From assembly GCA_052400685.1 (NCBI GenBank), contig JBQTGJ010000001.1: 64,000 bases of DNA; one strand, 5' to 3'. The notes beneath the pieces were generated by a model. It was not told the DNA's origin. It saw nothing but the letters and a program-made list of their open reading frames with translations, and searched no databases. The position numbers were made by a program, and so were the translations under genes. This stretch comes from CAZHHH01 sp052400685 (lineage in GTDB: Bacteria > Bacteroidota > Bacteroidia > Bacteroidales > Marinilabiliaceae). Below are positions 33,904-42,566 of this stretch, in pieces (position 1 is the first letter of the stretch; every line of letters begins with the position of its first letter).

Positions 33904-34692
33904 TCAATTGGCGTAGCCGGCCGTCATGATGCTGATTTTTATGTTTTTAATCGGATATAATTTTTGGGCACAGGCTTCGAGGGTGGCTCCGGTAGTAATA
34001 ATATCATCAACCAGCAGAATGTGGTGATTTTCGAGTGAGGACGAGTTGACGACGAAAAAGTTGTCTTCGACATTTAACCATCGTTCGTAGTGTTTTTTGT
34101 GAGTTTGTGAGCTGTGGTGTGTTTTTCTGAAAAGGATGGAAGTGTTTACGGAAGCGCCTGTCATTTCGGCGATGCCTTTGGCCAAATATAAGCTTTGGTT
34201 ATAGCCTCGTGATTGTTGTTTTCGTGGATGTAAAGGTACCGGGATGATGGTGTCAGGGTTTTCAAATAGTGTTGATTTCATTATTTTTTGTCCCATTAAT
34301 CGACCTAAAAAAATGCCTGTGTCAGGTTTGTTTCTGTATTTTAACTGATGGACCAGTTGTTGCAGTAATTCGCCTTTTCGAAAGTGAAAAGCTGAGGCCG
34401 CAAAGTGTATGGGAACGCGTCCCCAAAATGTTTGAAACACAAGATTATTGGGTTTGTTTTCGAAGCCTGTTGATGGAAGATTGGCGGTGCAGGCTCTGCA
34501 TAAAATCATCTCATTTTTGTTAAGCAGGATATGACAATGTAGGCAATGGTCCGGAAAGATTAAGGTTGATAATCCATCCATATAATTTTTAGCCATGCTT
34601 TTCAAGCTTGTCATCATTTTTTGAGGATTAATGTTTGAGTAATAAAAATCAGGTATTTTTTTTAAAATGTCAAATTGAAAACCTCTTCTCAC
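33904..34692 (-). CDS. ComF family phosphoribosyltransferase-like protein
   Basis: ComF proteins are cytosolic and help internalised single-stranded DNA enter recombination in competent bacteria. The 262 aa frame has a zinc-ribbon-like N-terminal part (CLHCHILL, then CRAC) and a phosphoribosyltransferase fold ending in the PRPP loop HILLVDDIITTGATL, preceded by PVPLHPRKQQSRGYNQSLYLAKG. The ATG at 34692 adds about 25 residues to the usual start; MMTSLKSMAKNY from about 34617 is equally likely. It is divergent from the Mur ligase gene by about 56 bp. Confidence 0.88.
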   Translation of the reverse strand: MRRGFQFDILKKIPDFYYSNINPQKMMTSLKSMAKNYMDGLSTLIFPDHCLHCHILLNKNEMILCRACTANLPSTGFENKPNNLVFQTFWGRVPIHFAASAFHFRKGELLQQLVHQLKYRNKPDTGIFLGRLMGQKIMKSTLFENPDTIIPVPLHPRKQQSRGYNQSLYLAKGIAEMTGASVNTSILFRKTHHSSQTHKKHYERWLNVEDNFFVVNSSSLENHHILLVDDIITTGATLEACAQKLYPIKNIKISIMTAGYAN

Positions 34693-34721
34693 CAGCGGGC
34701 CTTATTTTGGCGTATTGTTAT

Positions 34722-34729
34722 TACATTTG
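34722..34729 (+). promoter_or_regulatory. Candidate -7 box for the Mur ligase
   Basis: TACATTTG matches TAnnTTTG exactly, 20 bp before ATG 34749, implying a very short leader. No good -33 TTG at 19 bp. Confidence 0.4.
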
Positions 34730-34748
34730 AGACGTTAAACGAAAGTGT

Positions 34749-36098
34749 ATGAGAATTCATTTTATAGCCATAGGAGGCAGCGCAATGCACAATCTGGCCA
34801 TTGCCTTGAAGCAAAATGGACATATTGTCAGTGGATCGGATGATGAGATTTTTGAACCCAGCCGGTCGCGATTAACTAATCATGGGTTGTTGCCTTCAAA
34901 AGTTGGCTGGCAGCCTGAAATTATTAATGATTCTTTGGATGTTATTATTTTGGGGATGCATGCCCGTCCTGATAATCCGGAGTTGCTAAGGGCGCAGCAG
35001 TTAAAGTTGAAGGTTTATTCATATCCTGAATATCTTTATGAACAGTGTCGCAATAAAAAGCGTGTTGTTATTGGTGGTAGCCATGGTAAAACCACGGTGA
35101 CGGCAATGATTATGCATGCGTTGCAGTACAATAAGGTGGATTTTGATTACATGGTTGGAGCGCAGTTGGATGGCTTTGACACCATGGTTCGGTTGTCGTC
35201 TGAGGCTCCGCTGGCAATATTTGAAGGTGATGAGTATTTGTCGTCGCCTATAGATTTGCGACCTAAATTTTTGTGGTATAAGCCTCATTTGGCTTTAATT
35301 ACAGGTGTAGCCTGGGATCATATAAATGTCTTTCCGACCATCGATGCGTATAATCTTCAGTTTAAGTTGTTTGTGGAATCGGTTCAGCCAGGTGGTTACA
35401 TTACCTGGTTTGGTGAAGATGAGGTGTTGGGATCTATAATGGAGAATGCCTCAAATGTTAAATCGGAAAGCTATTTTTCAGTTAAAAATAAACTGGAAAA
35501 TGGTCGGTCGGTTGTTTTGTTTAATAATCAGGCTTATTCTGTACCCGTCTTTGGATCTCACAATTTTCAGAATATGGCCGGAGCAATGAATATTTGCAGG
35601 GAACTAGGGGTTTCTGCGGATGACTTTTTGTCATCGATGGCTACTTTCAAAGGTGCTTCAAGGCGGTTGCAGATTTTAGCCGAGAAGCCCGGCGGAACTG
35701 TTTTTTATGATTTTGCTCATGCACCTTCAAAGGTGAAAGCTACTGTTAAGGCCGTTAAAGAACGGTTTCCGGAGCGTAAGTTAAAGGCCATTCTTGAATT
35801 ACATACTTTTAGTAGTCTGAATGCGGCTTTTTTGCCGCAGTATCTTGATTCTATGGCTTGTGCCGATGAGGCATATGTCTTTTTTAATCCGGAGGTTCTG
35901 GCTCATAAAAGGTTGCCCGCTATCACGTCCCGACAGGTGGCAGTTGCATTTAATATTCCTGAATGCAATGTGGTTACGACCACTGAGGCTGTGGCCGGAT
36001 TGATTCGCGCAACGTCTTTGGAAAAATCGAATTTGTTGGTTATGACGTCGGGGAACTTTGGGGGGTTGAAACTACAGAAACTGGTCGATGAATTGTAA
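34749..36098 (+). CDS. mpl: Mpl-like Mur ligase (UDP-MurNAc:tripeptide ligase)
   Basis: Mpl attaches recycled L-Ala-gamma-D-Glu-mesoDAP to UDP-MurNAc. 449 residues in Mur-ligase order: Rossmann-like opening HFIAIGGSAMHNLAIAL, ATP loop VIGGSHGKTTVTAM, central FEGDEYLSS and HINVFP, C-terminal domain with FYDFAHAPSKVKATV. The DEYLSS and AHAPSK signatures fit Mpl rather than MurC. It fits with the other wall genes of the window (mre operon, mltD). Monocistronic between comF and an R2 element. Confidence 0.9.
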   Translation: MRIHFIAIGGSAMHNLAIALKQNGHIVSGSDDEIFEPSRSRLTNHGLLPSKVGWQPEIINDSLDVIILGMHARPDNPELLRAQQLKLKVYSYPEYLYEQCRNKKRVVIGGSHGKTTVTAMIMHALQYNKVDFDYMVGAQLDGFDTMVRLSSEAPLAIFEGDEYLSSPIDLRPKFLWYKPHLALITGVAWDHINVFPTIDAYNLQFKLFVESVQPGGYITWFGEDEVLGSIMENASNVKSESYFSVKNKLENGRSVVLFNNQAYSVPVFGSHNFQNMAGAMNICRELGVSADDFLSSMATFKGASRRLQILAEKPGGTVFYDFAHAPSKVKATVKAVKERFPERKLKAILELHTFSSLNAAFLPQYLDSMACADEAYVFFNPEVLAHKRLPAITSRQVAVAFNIPECNVVTTTEAVAGLIRATSLEKSNLLVMTSGNFGGLKLQKLVDEL

Positions 36099-36174
36099 TT
36101 GGATGTGATTTAAAAATAGATAGAGTTTGAACTTTTCAGCTCAAATTTCTGGGTTCATCGACAGATACTAAATA

Positions 36175-36394
36175 GTGTCTGTCCATAAACTAAGTGTTTA
36201 AAATATAAAGTTCAAATTCAAGGCCTGTGAAGTCATAAAAATAAAGGAACTGACGAACGAAGTAAAGGCACAAGCAAAGCTATTGCTTTGATTATGCTCT
36301 ACTAAGGAGGAAGAAGACGGAGACAGTTTACTTTTCGTAAATGATTGTTTTTATGACAATCATAACGCAGAAGTTGATTTTAATAGACAAACAC
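36175..36394. mobile_element. R2 MITE-like element, long intact copy (220 bp)
   Basis: The ends GTGTCTGTCCATAAA and, inverted from the right, GTGTTTGTCTATTAAA match in about 13 of 15 positions. The element is flanked by the direct repeat TAAATA (36169-36174 and 36395-36400). It shares most sequence with the 142 bp copy at 59 kb, plus a 78 bp insertion holding the stem CAAAGC-tatt-GCTTTG. An internal stem ATGATTGT/ACAATCAT lies at about 36342-36364. No long reading frame. It sits in the 358 bp gap after the Mur ligase. Confidence 0.85.
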
Positions 36395-36395
36395 T

Positions 36396-36429
36396 AAATA
36401 GGCGGTTCACATACAGTGACCGCCTATTT
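36396..36429 (-). terminator. Intrinsic terminator of the CoA-transferase gene
   Basis: AAATAGGCGGTTCAC and GTGACCGCCTATTT form a 14 bp stem (one extra base) with a 5-nt loop, 28 bp past the minus-strand stop at 36457. The right target duplication of the R2 element (36395-36400) overlaps the far arm, so the element inserted at the terminator edge. Confidence 0.75.
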
Positions 36430-36456
36430 GGTTGGAGTTTGAGTAACGCGTTATTT

Positions 36457-37758
36457 TTAGCGTCGAATAAATTTATAATGTGGACCAAATCTTTCAAAGG
36501 CTGCACGGTCAAGCATCTCGCGATGGTTGGGGTGGGCCACTGATATAATCAGGCGGGCGCGTTCCTGAAAAGTTTTGCCATACAGGTTTACAGCCCCAAA
36601 TTCGGTCACCAGCCAATGCATGTTGGCACGGGTTGTTACCACGCCTGAACCCTCCAATAGTGTGGGGGATATTTTCGAGACACCTTTGGCCGTGACTGAA
36701 GGCATGGCTATAATAGGCTTTCCTCGTTCAGAGTGCCCCGCACCCCGGATGAAGTCGATTTGTCCGCCAACGCCTGAATAAAAAGTCGTTCCTATGGAAT
36801 CGGCACAAACCTGTCCGGTTATGTCAACTGCCAAAGCTGAATTGATAGCTGTTACTTTGTTATTTTTGCGGATGATATCAACGCTGTTGGTATGGCAAAC
36901 GTCCATCATGGCAACCATTGGATTGTCGTCAACGAAGTCATAAAGAGCCTGCGATCCCATTAAAAAGGAGGCAACCATCTTTCCTTTGTCAATTTGTTTC
37001 CGTTTACCGTTAACAACGCCTTTCTCAACTAACGGAAGAATTCCATCGGAGAACATTTCTGTGTGAACACCTAAGTCTTTATGGTTTCCCAGTTCGGCCA
37101 ATACGGCGTTTGGAATGCCGCCAATGCCCATTTGCAGGCAGGCGCCATCTTCCACCAATTCGGCCACATTACGGCCAATGGCTTTTTCGGTGTCGGATAG
37201 GGGTGCGTTGTTATGAATGAAAAGAGGTTCGTCGTGTTCAACCACGTAGTCTATTTCGGTGAGGTTGATCATGGCGTCACCCCAGGCACGCGGCACGTGC
37301 TTGTTGACCTGAGCAATTACGATGTCTGCATGTTCCACAGCAGCAAGGCTGGCGTCTACCGAGGTTCCTAATGAGACAAAACCATGTTTGTCGGGTGGTG
37401 AAACCTGAACCATAGCAACATTAACCTTAAGGTAGCCTTGACGGATGAGCTTTTGCGTCTCACTTAAAAAGACAGGAATATAATCGGCAAAGCCTGCTTG
37501 TGTTGACTTTCGTACATTGGCACCTACAAAGAACGATTCCAGTTGAAAAACTCCTTCAAATTCAGCGTCGGCATAAGGCGCCGGACCTTCGGTGTGAATG
37601 TGCTGAATTTTCACATCCTCAAATTCTTTGTTCCGGCCACGCTCAACCATAGCTCTGATGAGTGCATGCGGTGTTACGGCAACACTGCTTAAATGTATTC
37701 TGTCGCCTGACTTAATGACTTTGACTGCCTCTTCGGCGGTGACTTTTTTGTAGCCCAT
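36457..37758 (-). CDS. Acetyl-CoA hydrolase/transferase family CoA-transferase, 4-hydroxybutyrate type
   Basis: Moves CoA between short acyl groups through a glutamyl-CoA intermediate. 433 residues. The catalytic glutamate lies in VHTEMFSDG (about 233-241) and the CoA-binding glycine loop in YSGVGGQIDFIRGA. Overall pattern (QVSPPDKHGFVSLG, ARAN-type TTRANMHWLVTEFG, NLYGKTFQERA) is that of 4-hydroxybutyrate or butyrate:acetyl CoA-transferases; which acid it uses cannot be read. Monocistronic with its own terminator. Confidence 0.87.
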   Translation of the reverse strand: MGYKKVTAEEAVKVIKSGDRIHLSSVAVTPHALIRAMVERGRNKEFEDVKIQHIHTEGPAPYADAEFEGVFQLESFFVGANVRKSTQAGFADYIPVFLSETQKLIRQGYLKVNVAMVQVSPPDKHGFVSLGTSVDASLAAVEHADIVIAQVNKHVPRAWGDAMINLTEIDYVVEHDEPLFIHNNAPLSDTEKAIGRNVAELVEDGACLQMGIGGIPNAVLAELGNHKDLGVHTEMFSDGILPLVEKGVVNGKRKQIDKGKMVASFLMGSQALYDFVDDNPMVAMMDVCHTNSVDIIRKNNKVTAINSALAVDITGQVCADSIGTTFYSGVGGQIDFIRGAGHSERGKPIIAMPSVTAKGVSKISPTLLEGSGVVTTRANMHWLVTEFGAVNLYGKTFQERARLIISVAHPNHREMLDRAAFERFGPHYKFIRR

Positions 37759-38052
37759 CTGTTTGTTGTTTAATTATTTATTATTTAATCTGGTTTTGCC
37801 CGGAATAGATATGCAGGTGAGCTTCCATCCTGCCTGGGGTTGAACAAAAAACGACTTTCTCTGTTTTTGACCTGAATAGGGGGACTTACTATCACTACGA
37901 GTAGCTTTTTCCCGGTTTGTAGGACCTGTTTTCTGAAAACCGAAGCAAAAATACCATTTTATCTTTATTTTGTCATGGTCTGAAAATCTGTTTAATATCA
38001 CATTTTCTCTCTTTTTTGAGGATCAATTTGGGCCGATTAATGTTTTGTTGTA
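37759..38052. other. Divergent intergenic region, no gene seen
   Basis: 294 bp between the leftward CoA-transferase and rightward pdxH genes. A 75-codon minus-strand frame (37774-38001) is Lys/Gln-rich with no family resemblance and no export signal, and I do not call it. Must contain two promoters, but no clear TAnnTTTG was found. Confidence 0.35.
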
Positions 38053-38697
38053 ATGGAAAAAAAATTGTCAGATATACGTACCGATTTTATAAAGGGTGGG
38101 CTAGAACGGGATGATTTGTCCCCGGATCCACTGACTCAAATTCAACAGTGGGTGGAGCAAGCTGTTTCTGCTAGGGTTGATGAACCAACGGCTATGTTAT
38201 TGTCGACGGTTGATCAACAGGGAATACCTGATGCCAGAGTTGTCTTGTTGAAAGGAATTGAAGATGGGCTTATTTTTTATACCAATTACGAGAGTGTAAA
38301 AGGTCAGCAATTGGCTCAGAACGCAAATGTTTCAGTTGTCTTTTTTTGGCCTCAACTTGAGCGTCAGATACGTTTACGCGGCGTTGCTGAGAAATTATTG
38401 CCCGCCGCGTCCGATGTCTACTTTGCATCCCGGCCGCGCGAAAGTCAATTGGGGGCATGGGCGTCACCCCAAAGTTCCAGCATTGAGTCGTATGAATGGC
38501 TGGAGAAGAACTATTTTTTTTATGTGGATCGGTTTCAACAAACAGATGCGATACCGCGCCCGCCCTATTGGGGTGGTTATAGGGTGACGCCTTTGTCTGT
38601 CGAGTTTTGGCAGGGGCGTCCCGGACGTATGCACCAACGTTACAGGTATGCGCGCAATGAGGCGGAAGCATGGCAGATTAATGTCTTAGCGCCTTAG
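38053..38697 (+). CDS. pdxH: Pyridoxamine/pyridoxine 5'-phosphate oxidase
   Basis: FMN enzyme that makes pyridoxal 5'-phosphate. 214 residues: N-terminal FIKGGLERDDLSPDP, AMLLSTVDQQGIPDARVVLLKG, FFWPQLERQIRLRG (FMN contacts), SRPRESQLGAWASPQSS and the C-terminal VEFWQGRPGRMHQRYRY...LAP signature. Normal length. The stop codon overlaps the convergent gldA stop by 4 bp (TTAG), so the two mRNAs share their ends with no room for a terminator between. Confidence 0.96.
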   Translation: MEKKLSDIRTDFIKGGLERDDLSPDPLTQIQQWVEQAVSARVDEPTAMLLSTVDQQGIPDARVVLLKGIEDGLIFYTNYESVKGQQLAQNANVSVVFFWPQLERQIRLRGVAEKLLPAASDVYFASRPRESQLGAWASPQSSSIESYEWLEKNYFFYVDRFQQTDAIPRPPYWGGYRVTPLSVEFWQGRPGRMHQRYRYARNEAEAWQINVLAP

Positions 38698-39599
38698 ATG
38701 GTTAATGCGTGAAATACCTCCTCCAATGATTGTTGATGGGGAGTTGCTTCGAGTATCATGGTCCCGTTGTGTACTGCATAATTAAATATGGCAGGACGTA
38801 TATCAATTTCTGGGTGGCCTGTTAGGAGCCATCGGTCGCCTAACAATTTTGCTTCTTCGATACCCGGAATTGTTATGATTTGTTCAAATTCAGGTCGGGG
38901 TTCAAACAGTACTTCAACTGTCATACGTTTAGTCAGACCGAGATTTTCCAGTTTGTCGGGATGTTCATCGGCTACAATCTGACCCTGATGAATGATAATG
39001 ACTCTCTCGCAGATGGCTTTTACTTCTTGCATGATGTGTGTGGAGAGAAGTATAGTCTTCGATTTTCCTAATTCTTTGATGAGCTCCCGTACGCCGGCAA
39101 TTTGGTTCGGATCAAGACCAGTCGTTGGTTCATCCAAAATCAAAACTTCCGGGTCGGGAAGTAGAGCCTGAGCCAGACCTACTCTTTGCTTATATCCTTT
39201 CGACAGTTGTCCCGTTTTTTTATGCCTTTCAGGCGTTAATCCGGTTAATCGGATGATTTCTTCTACTTTGTCTTTTAAATTCGGTATTTTATATATAGAG
39301 CCTGTGAAATGTAGATATTCGGTTACATACATATCCGCATAAATGGGGTTTTGTTCAGGCAGATATCCTATCTGTTGTCTGAATCCGGTGCTGTTTTCAT
39401 TGACATTAAAGCCACAAACTCTGGTTTCGCCTTCAGATGCGGGCAGATAACCGGTCAGAATTTTCATCATTGTTGATTTGCCTGCACCGTTAGGCCCCAG
39501 AAAACCAACAATCTGGCCGCTTTTAATCTCAAATGAAACGTTTTTAAGGGCGGCCTGGCTGCCATAATATTTAGATACGTTGGAGACGGAAATTGACAT
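38694..39599 (-). CDS. gldA: Gliding-type ABC transporter ATP-binding protein GldA
   Basis: ATPase of the GldAFG transporter, needed for gliding in some Bacteroidota and also found in non-gliders. 301 residues: Walker A GPNGAGKST, signature LSKGYKQRVG, Walker B VLILDEPTTGLDP and His-switch LLSTH. The C-terminal 80 residues are the family's extra domain ending LEEVFHALTI. The gldF and gldG permease genes are not in the window, so gliding cannot be inferred from this gene alone. Confidence 0.9.
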   Translation of the reverse strand: MSISVSNVSKYYGSQAALKNVSFEIKSGQIVGFLGPNGAGKSTMMKILTGYLPASEGETRVCGFNVNENSTGFRQQIGYLPEQNPIYADMYVTEYLHFTGSIYKIPNLKDKVEEIIRLTGLTPERHKKTGQLSKGYKQRVGLAQALLPDPEVLILDEPTTGLDPNQIAGVRELIKELGKSKTILLSTHIMQEVKAICERVIIIHQGQIVADEHPDKLENLGLTKRMTVEVLFEPRPEFEQIITIPGIEEAKLLGDRWLLTGHPEIDIRPAIFNYAVHNGTMILEATPHQQSLEEVFHALTI

Positions 39600-39675
39600 T
39601 TTTTATTTTTTATGGCTTAAAGTTATGAATTTTCGATTTAGAGAGGATAATTTAGCAGCTTAAAACAGAACTATT

Positions 39676-41550
39676 ATGTCTTTTTTAGAAGCAAAGCCTT
39701 TGTACTGTAATTCATTATTTCAGTATCAACGGAATAAAACCTTTGAAGTAAAGGTTGGGAATCTGGTGATTGGCGGTTTAAATCCTATCCGGGTGCAATC
39801 AATGACTACGACTAATACTTTGGATGAAGAGGCGACAGCGGAACAAAGTATCAGAATATGTCAGGCCGGTGGCGAGTTGGTCCGTATTACGACGCAAGGG
39901 CGACGCGAAGCTTCGGCTCTTGAGGGTATTATTGACAAAATTCATCGTCGTGGTTTTTCTTTTCCCTTGGTGGCTGATATTCATTTTAATCCAAATGCCG
40001 CCAATATTGCTGCAACCTGGGTTGAGAAAGTGAGGATAAACCCTGGCAATTTTACCGATGGGGCTAAAAAGTTCAGAAATAAGGTATATTCCGATGACGA
40101 ATATCAGACCGAATTGCAAGAGATAAGAAACAAGCTTTTGCCATTCCTCAATATTTGTAAAAAGCATAATACTGCTGTGCGTATTGGTGCTAACCATGGT
40201 AGTTTGTCCGATCGGATAATGGCCAGATACGGCGATAATCCCAAGGGTATGGTGGAGTCGTGTATGGAGTATCTCCGGATTTGCAGAGAGGTGGATTTTC
40301 ATAATATTGTGTTAAGTATAAAATCGAGTAACACACGGGTGATGGTTCAAACGGTGCGTTTGCTGGTCGCTACAATGAAAAGTGAAGGGATGAACTATCC
40401 GCTTCATCTGGGTGTAACGGAAGCCGGTAGCGGCGAGGATGGCCGGGTGAAGTCGGCTGTTGGTATTGGAGCGCTTATGGCCGATGGTTTGGGTGATACC
40501 ATTCGCGTTTCGCTGACCGAGGAGCCCGAAATGGAAATTCCTGTGGCGCGTGAACTGGTGACACATTTTGATCAGTTGACAGATACTCAGCCGGTGGTTC
40601 CTGTTTCATACGATCAGTATCATCCTTATGAGTATGTTCATCGCCAAACGCATGTGGTAGCTGGTTTTGGTGGTGATAATCCGGTTGCTGTAATGGCCGA
40701 TGTTAAAGGAAAGGAAGTTCATGCCAGTGCTTTTGTTCCTGATGCTGTTCTGGTGGATTTTGAGGATCAGCCGTTGCCTGACAGCTGGTCGCAGGCGGTT
40801 CGTATTATCAATTATAGCGAAGGAATTAAACCCTCTGATAAACGGCTAGTTTTGTTTTCCAAAGAAGAGTGGTTGTCGTTACAAATGGGCGGTCCTAAAA
40901 TGGTAGCACTGACAGAAAACGATATCGACGATTCGCTGCTTCGTGCACTAAAAAATGATTCACAGGTGGTGATTTATCTCAGTACAAATCATCGTAATGG
41001 AGTGGCGGCACAGCGCGCTTTCTTTTTGTGGCTGTTGCAGCACGAATTGACTCATCCGGTGGTGGTAGCCCGTAGTTACAGGTCTGATGATGAAGAAAAA
41101 GTTCAGATCACGGCTGCTGCCGACACCGGCATGTTGTTTTTGGATGGCTTTGGGGATGGGCTCTCCTTGAATTTGCCCAATCTATCGTCAAAGTTTAATG
41201 TTGAACTAATGTTTGGGATTTTACAGGCGTCCAGGGTCCGGTTTTCAAAGACTGAGTATATCTCTTGCCCCGGTTGCGGACGGACGTTGTTCGATTTGCA
41301 ATCGACAACGGCTTTGGTTCGTGCAAAGACAGGGCATCTTAAAGGTTTGAAAATGGCTGTGATGGGTTGTATTGTTAATGGTATTGGCGAAATGGCCGAT
41401 GCTGATTATGGCTATGTAGGAGCCGGACCTGGTAAAATATCTCTGTTCAGAAATCGGGAATTGGTACTTAAAGCCATCCCTCAGGAGCAAGCTGTTGATA
41501 AACTGGTTGAATTAATTCGGGAGAATGGTGATTGGGTTGATCCTGAGTAG
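39676..41550 (+). CDS. ispG: 4-hydroxy-3-methylbut-2-enyl diphosphate synthase, long form
   Basis: Iron-sulfur enzyme of the MEP isoprenoid pathway. At 624 residues this is the long type of Bacteroidota, chlamydiae and plants, with an insert between the TIM barrel and the [4Fe-4S] domain. Barrel landmarks: PIRVQSMTTTNT, LVADIHFNPNAA, VRINPGNF. Cluster cysteines: CPGCGRTLFDLQ and MGCIVNGIGEM, then YGYVGAGPGKISLF. It stands alone, downstream of gldA in divergent orientation. Confidence 0.97.
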   Translation: MSFLEAKPLYCNSLFQYQRNKTFEVKVGNLVIGGLNPIRVQSMTTTNTLDEEATAEQSIRICQAGGELVRITTQGRREASALEGIIDKIHRRGFSFPLVADIHFNPNAANIAATWVEKVRINPGNFTDGAKKFRNKVYSDDEYQTELQEIRNKLLPFLNICKKHNTAVRIGANHGSLSDRIMARYGDNPKGMVESCMEYLRICREVDFHNIVLSIKSSNTRVMVQTVRLLVATMKSEGMNYPLHLGVTEAGSGEDGRVKSAVGIGALMADGLGDTIRVSLTEEPEMEIPVARELVTHFDQLTDTQPVVPVSYDQYHPYEYVHRQTHVVAGFGGDNPVAVMADVKGKEVHASAFVPDAVLVDFEDQPLPDSWSQAVRIINYSEGIKPSDKRLVLFSKEEWLSLQMGGPKMVALTENDIDDSLLRALKNDSQVVIYLSTNHRNGVAAQRAFFLWLLQHELTHPVVVARSYRSDDEEKVQITAAADTGMLFLDGFGDGLSLNLPNLSSKFNVELMFGILQASRVRFSKTEYISCPGCGRTLFDLQSTTALVRAKTGHLKGLKMAVMGCIVNGIGEMADADYGYVGAGPGKISLFRNRELVLKAIPQEQAVDKLVELIRENGDWVDPE

Positions 41551-41676
41551 TTTATCTGTTGTTGATATCTTTATTGGCACTTTAGTGTGTTGTTAGTCAG
41601 ATTGTTATGCTGTTTTAGCGGTGTTGCGATACCTTAAATATCTTAACAGAATTTCTGTTTCTTTTAAAGAAAAGAT

Positions 41677-41684
41677 TAACTTTG
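41677..41684 (+). promoter_or_regulatory. Candidate -7 box for the parAB operon
   Basis: TAACTTTG matches TAnnTTTG and gives a leader of about 50 nt before parA ATG 41741. The -33 region holds CTGTTTC rather than a clean TTG. Confidence 0.5.
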
Positions 41685-41740
41685 GCTTTCATCGAAGAAG
41701 TTTTTTTTCGTTTTGCTGTGAATTTTAAACTAAATGTTAT

Positions 41741-42541
41741 ATGGCAAAAGTTATTGCTCTCGCTAACCAAAAGGGTGGGGTTGGAAAGACCACTACAGCT
41801 ATTAATCTTGCCGCCAGTCTGGCTGTGCTTGAATATCGTGTTTTAGTTGTGGATGCCGACCCCCAGGCTAATGCTACCTCCGGATTGGGGTTTGATTTGA
41901 ATGAAATTGAATATAGTATTTACGAATGTATTGTTGATAAAGTTGATACAAATAAGGCGGTTTTAAAAGCTGAAATTGAGAATCTTTTTTTGCTGCCTTC
42001 ACATATCGACTTGGTGGGTGCAGAAATTGAGATGCTTAATATGCCTCAGCGCGAGTATGTGTTGAAAGAGGTTCTTGACAGTGTTCGCAACGATTATGAT
42101 TTTGTATTAATTGATTGTTCACCGTCACTGGGGTTAATAACGGTAAATGCGCTTACTGCCGCCGATTCTGTTATAATACCGGTTCAATGTGAGTATTTTG
42201 CACTCGAAGGATTGGGTAAATTGTTGAATACCATTAAAATTATTCAGGGACGACTTAATCCTGAATTGGAAATTGAAGGCTTTCTGTTGACCATGTACGA
42301 TAGCCGTTTGCGGCTCTCAAATCAGGTAGTTGAAGAAGTTCAGACACATTTTCAGGATATGGTATTTGAAACGTTGATAACCCGAAATATCAAGCTTAGC
42401 GAAGCTCCGAGCTATGGTAAAGCGGTAGTTATGTACGATGCCGCATCGAAGGGGGCTCTGAATTATTTAAATTTGGCCCGGGAATTACTTCAGAAGAACA
42501 ATATGACTAAGATGGATAACGATAAAAAGGTAATCGATTAA
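41741..42541 (+). CDS. parA: Chromosome partitioning ATPase ParA/Soj
   Basis: Walker-type ATPase that moves the ParB-bound origin region. 266 residues: deviant Walker A KGGVGKTTTAINLAA, VDADPQANATSGLG, Walker B DFVLIDCSPSLGL and the FALEGLGKL segment. Short N-terminus, typical of chromosomal Soj proteins. parB follows after 25 bp in the usual order, so this may lie within reach of the replication origin, though dnaA and oriC are not in the window. Confidence 0.97.
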   Translation: MAKVIALANQKGGVGKTTTAINLAASLAVLEYRVLVVDADPQANATSGLGFDLNEIEYSIYECIVDKVDTNKAVLKAEIENLFLLPSHIDLVGAEIEMLNMPQREYVLKEVLDSVRNDYDFVLIDCSPSLGLITVNALTAADSVIIPVQCEYFALEGLGKLLNTIKIIQGRLNPELEIEGFLLTMYDSRLRLSNQVVEEVQTHFQDMVFETLITRNIKLSEAPSYGKAVVMYDAASKGALNYLNLARELLQKNNMTKMDNDKKVID

Positions 42542-42566
42542 TTTTTTTTGATACTGAACCGATAAA

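Noticed and set aside
37774..38001. 75-codon minus-strand frame between the CoA-transferase and pdxH
   Set aside because: Lys/Gln-rich random-looking sequence without any recognisable domain, in a region that must hold divergent promoters.
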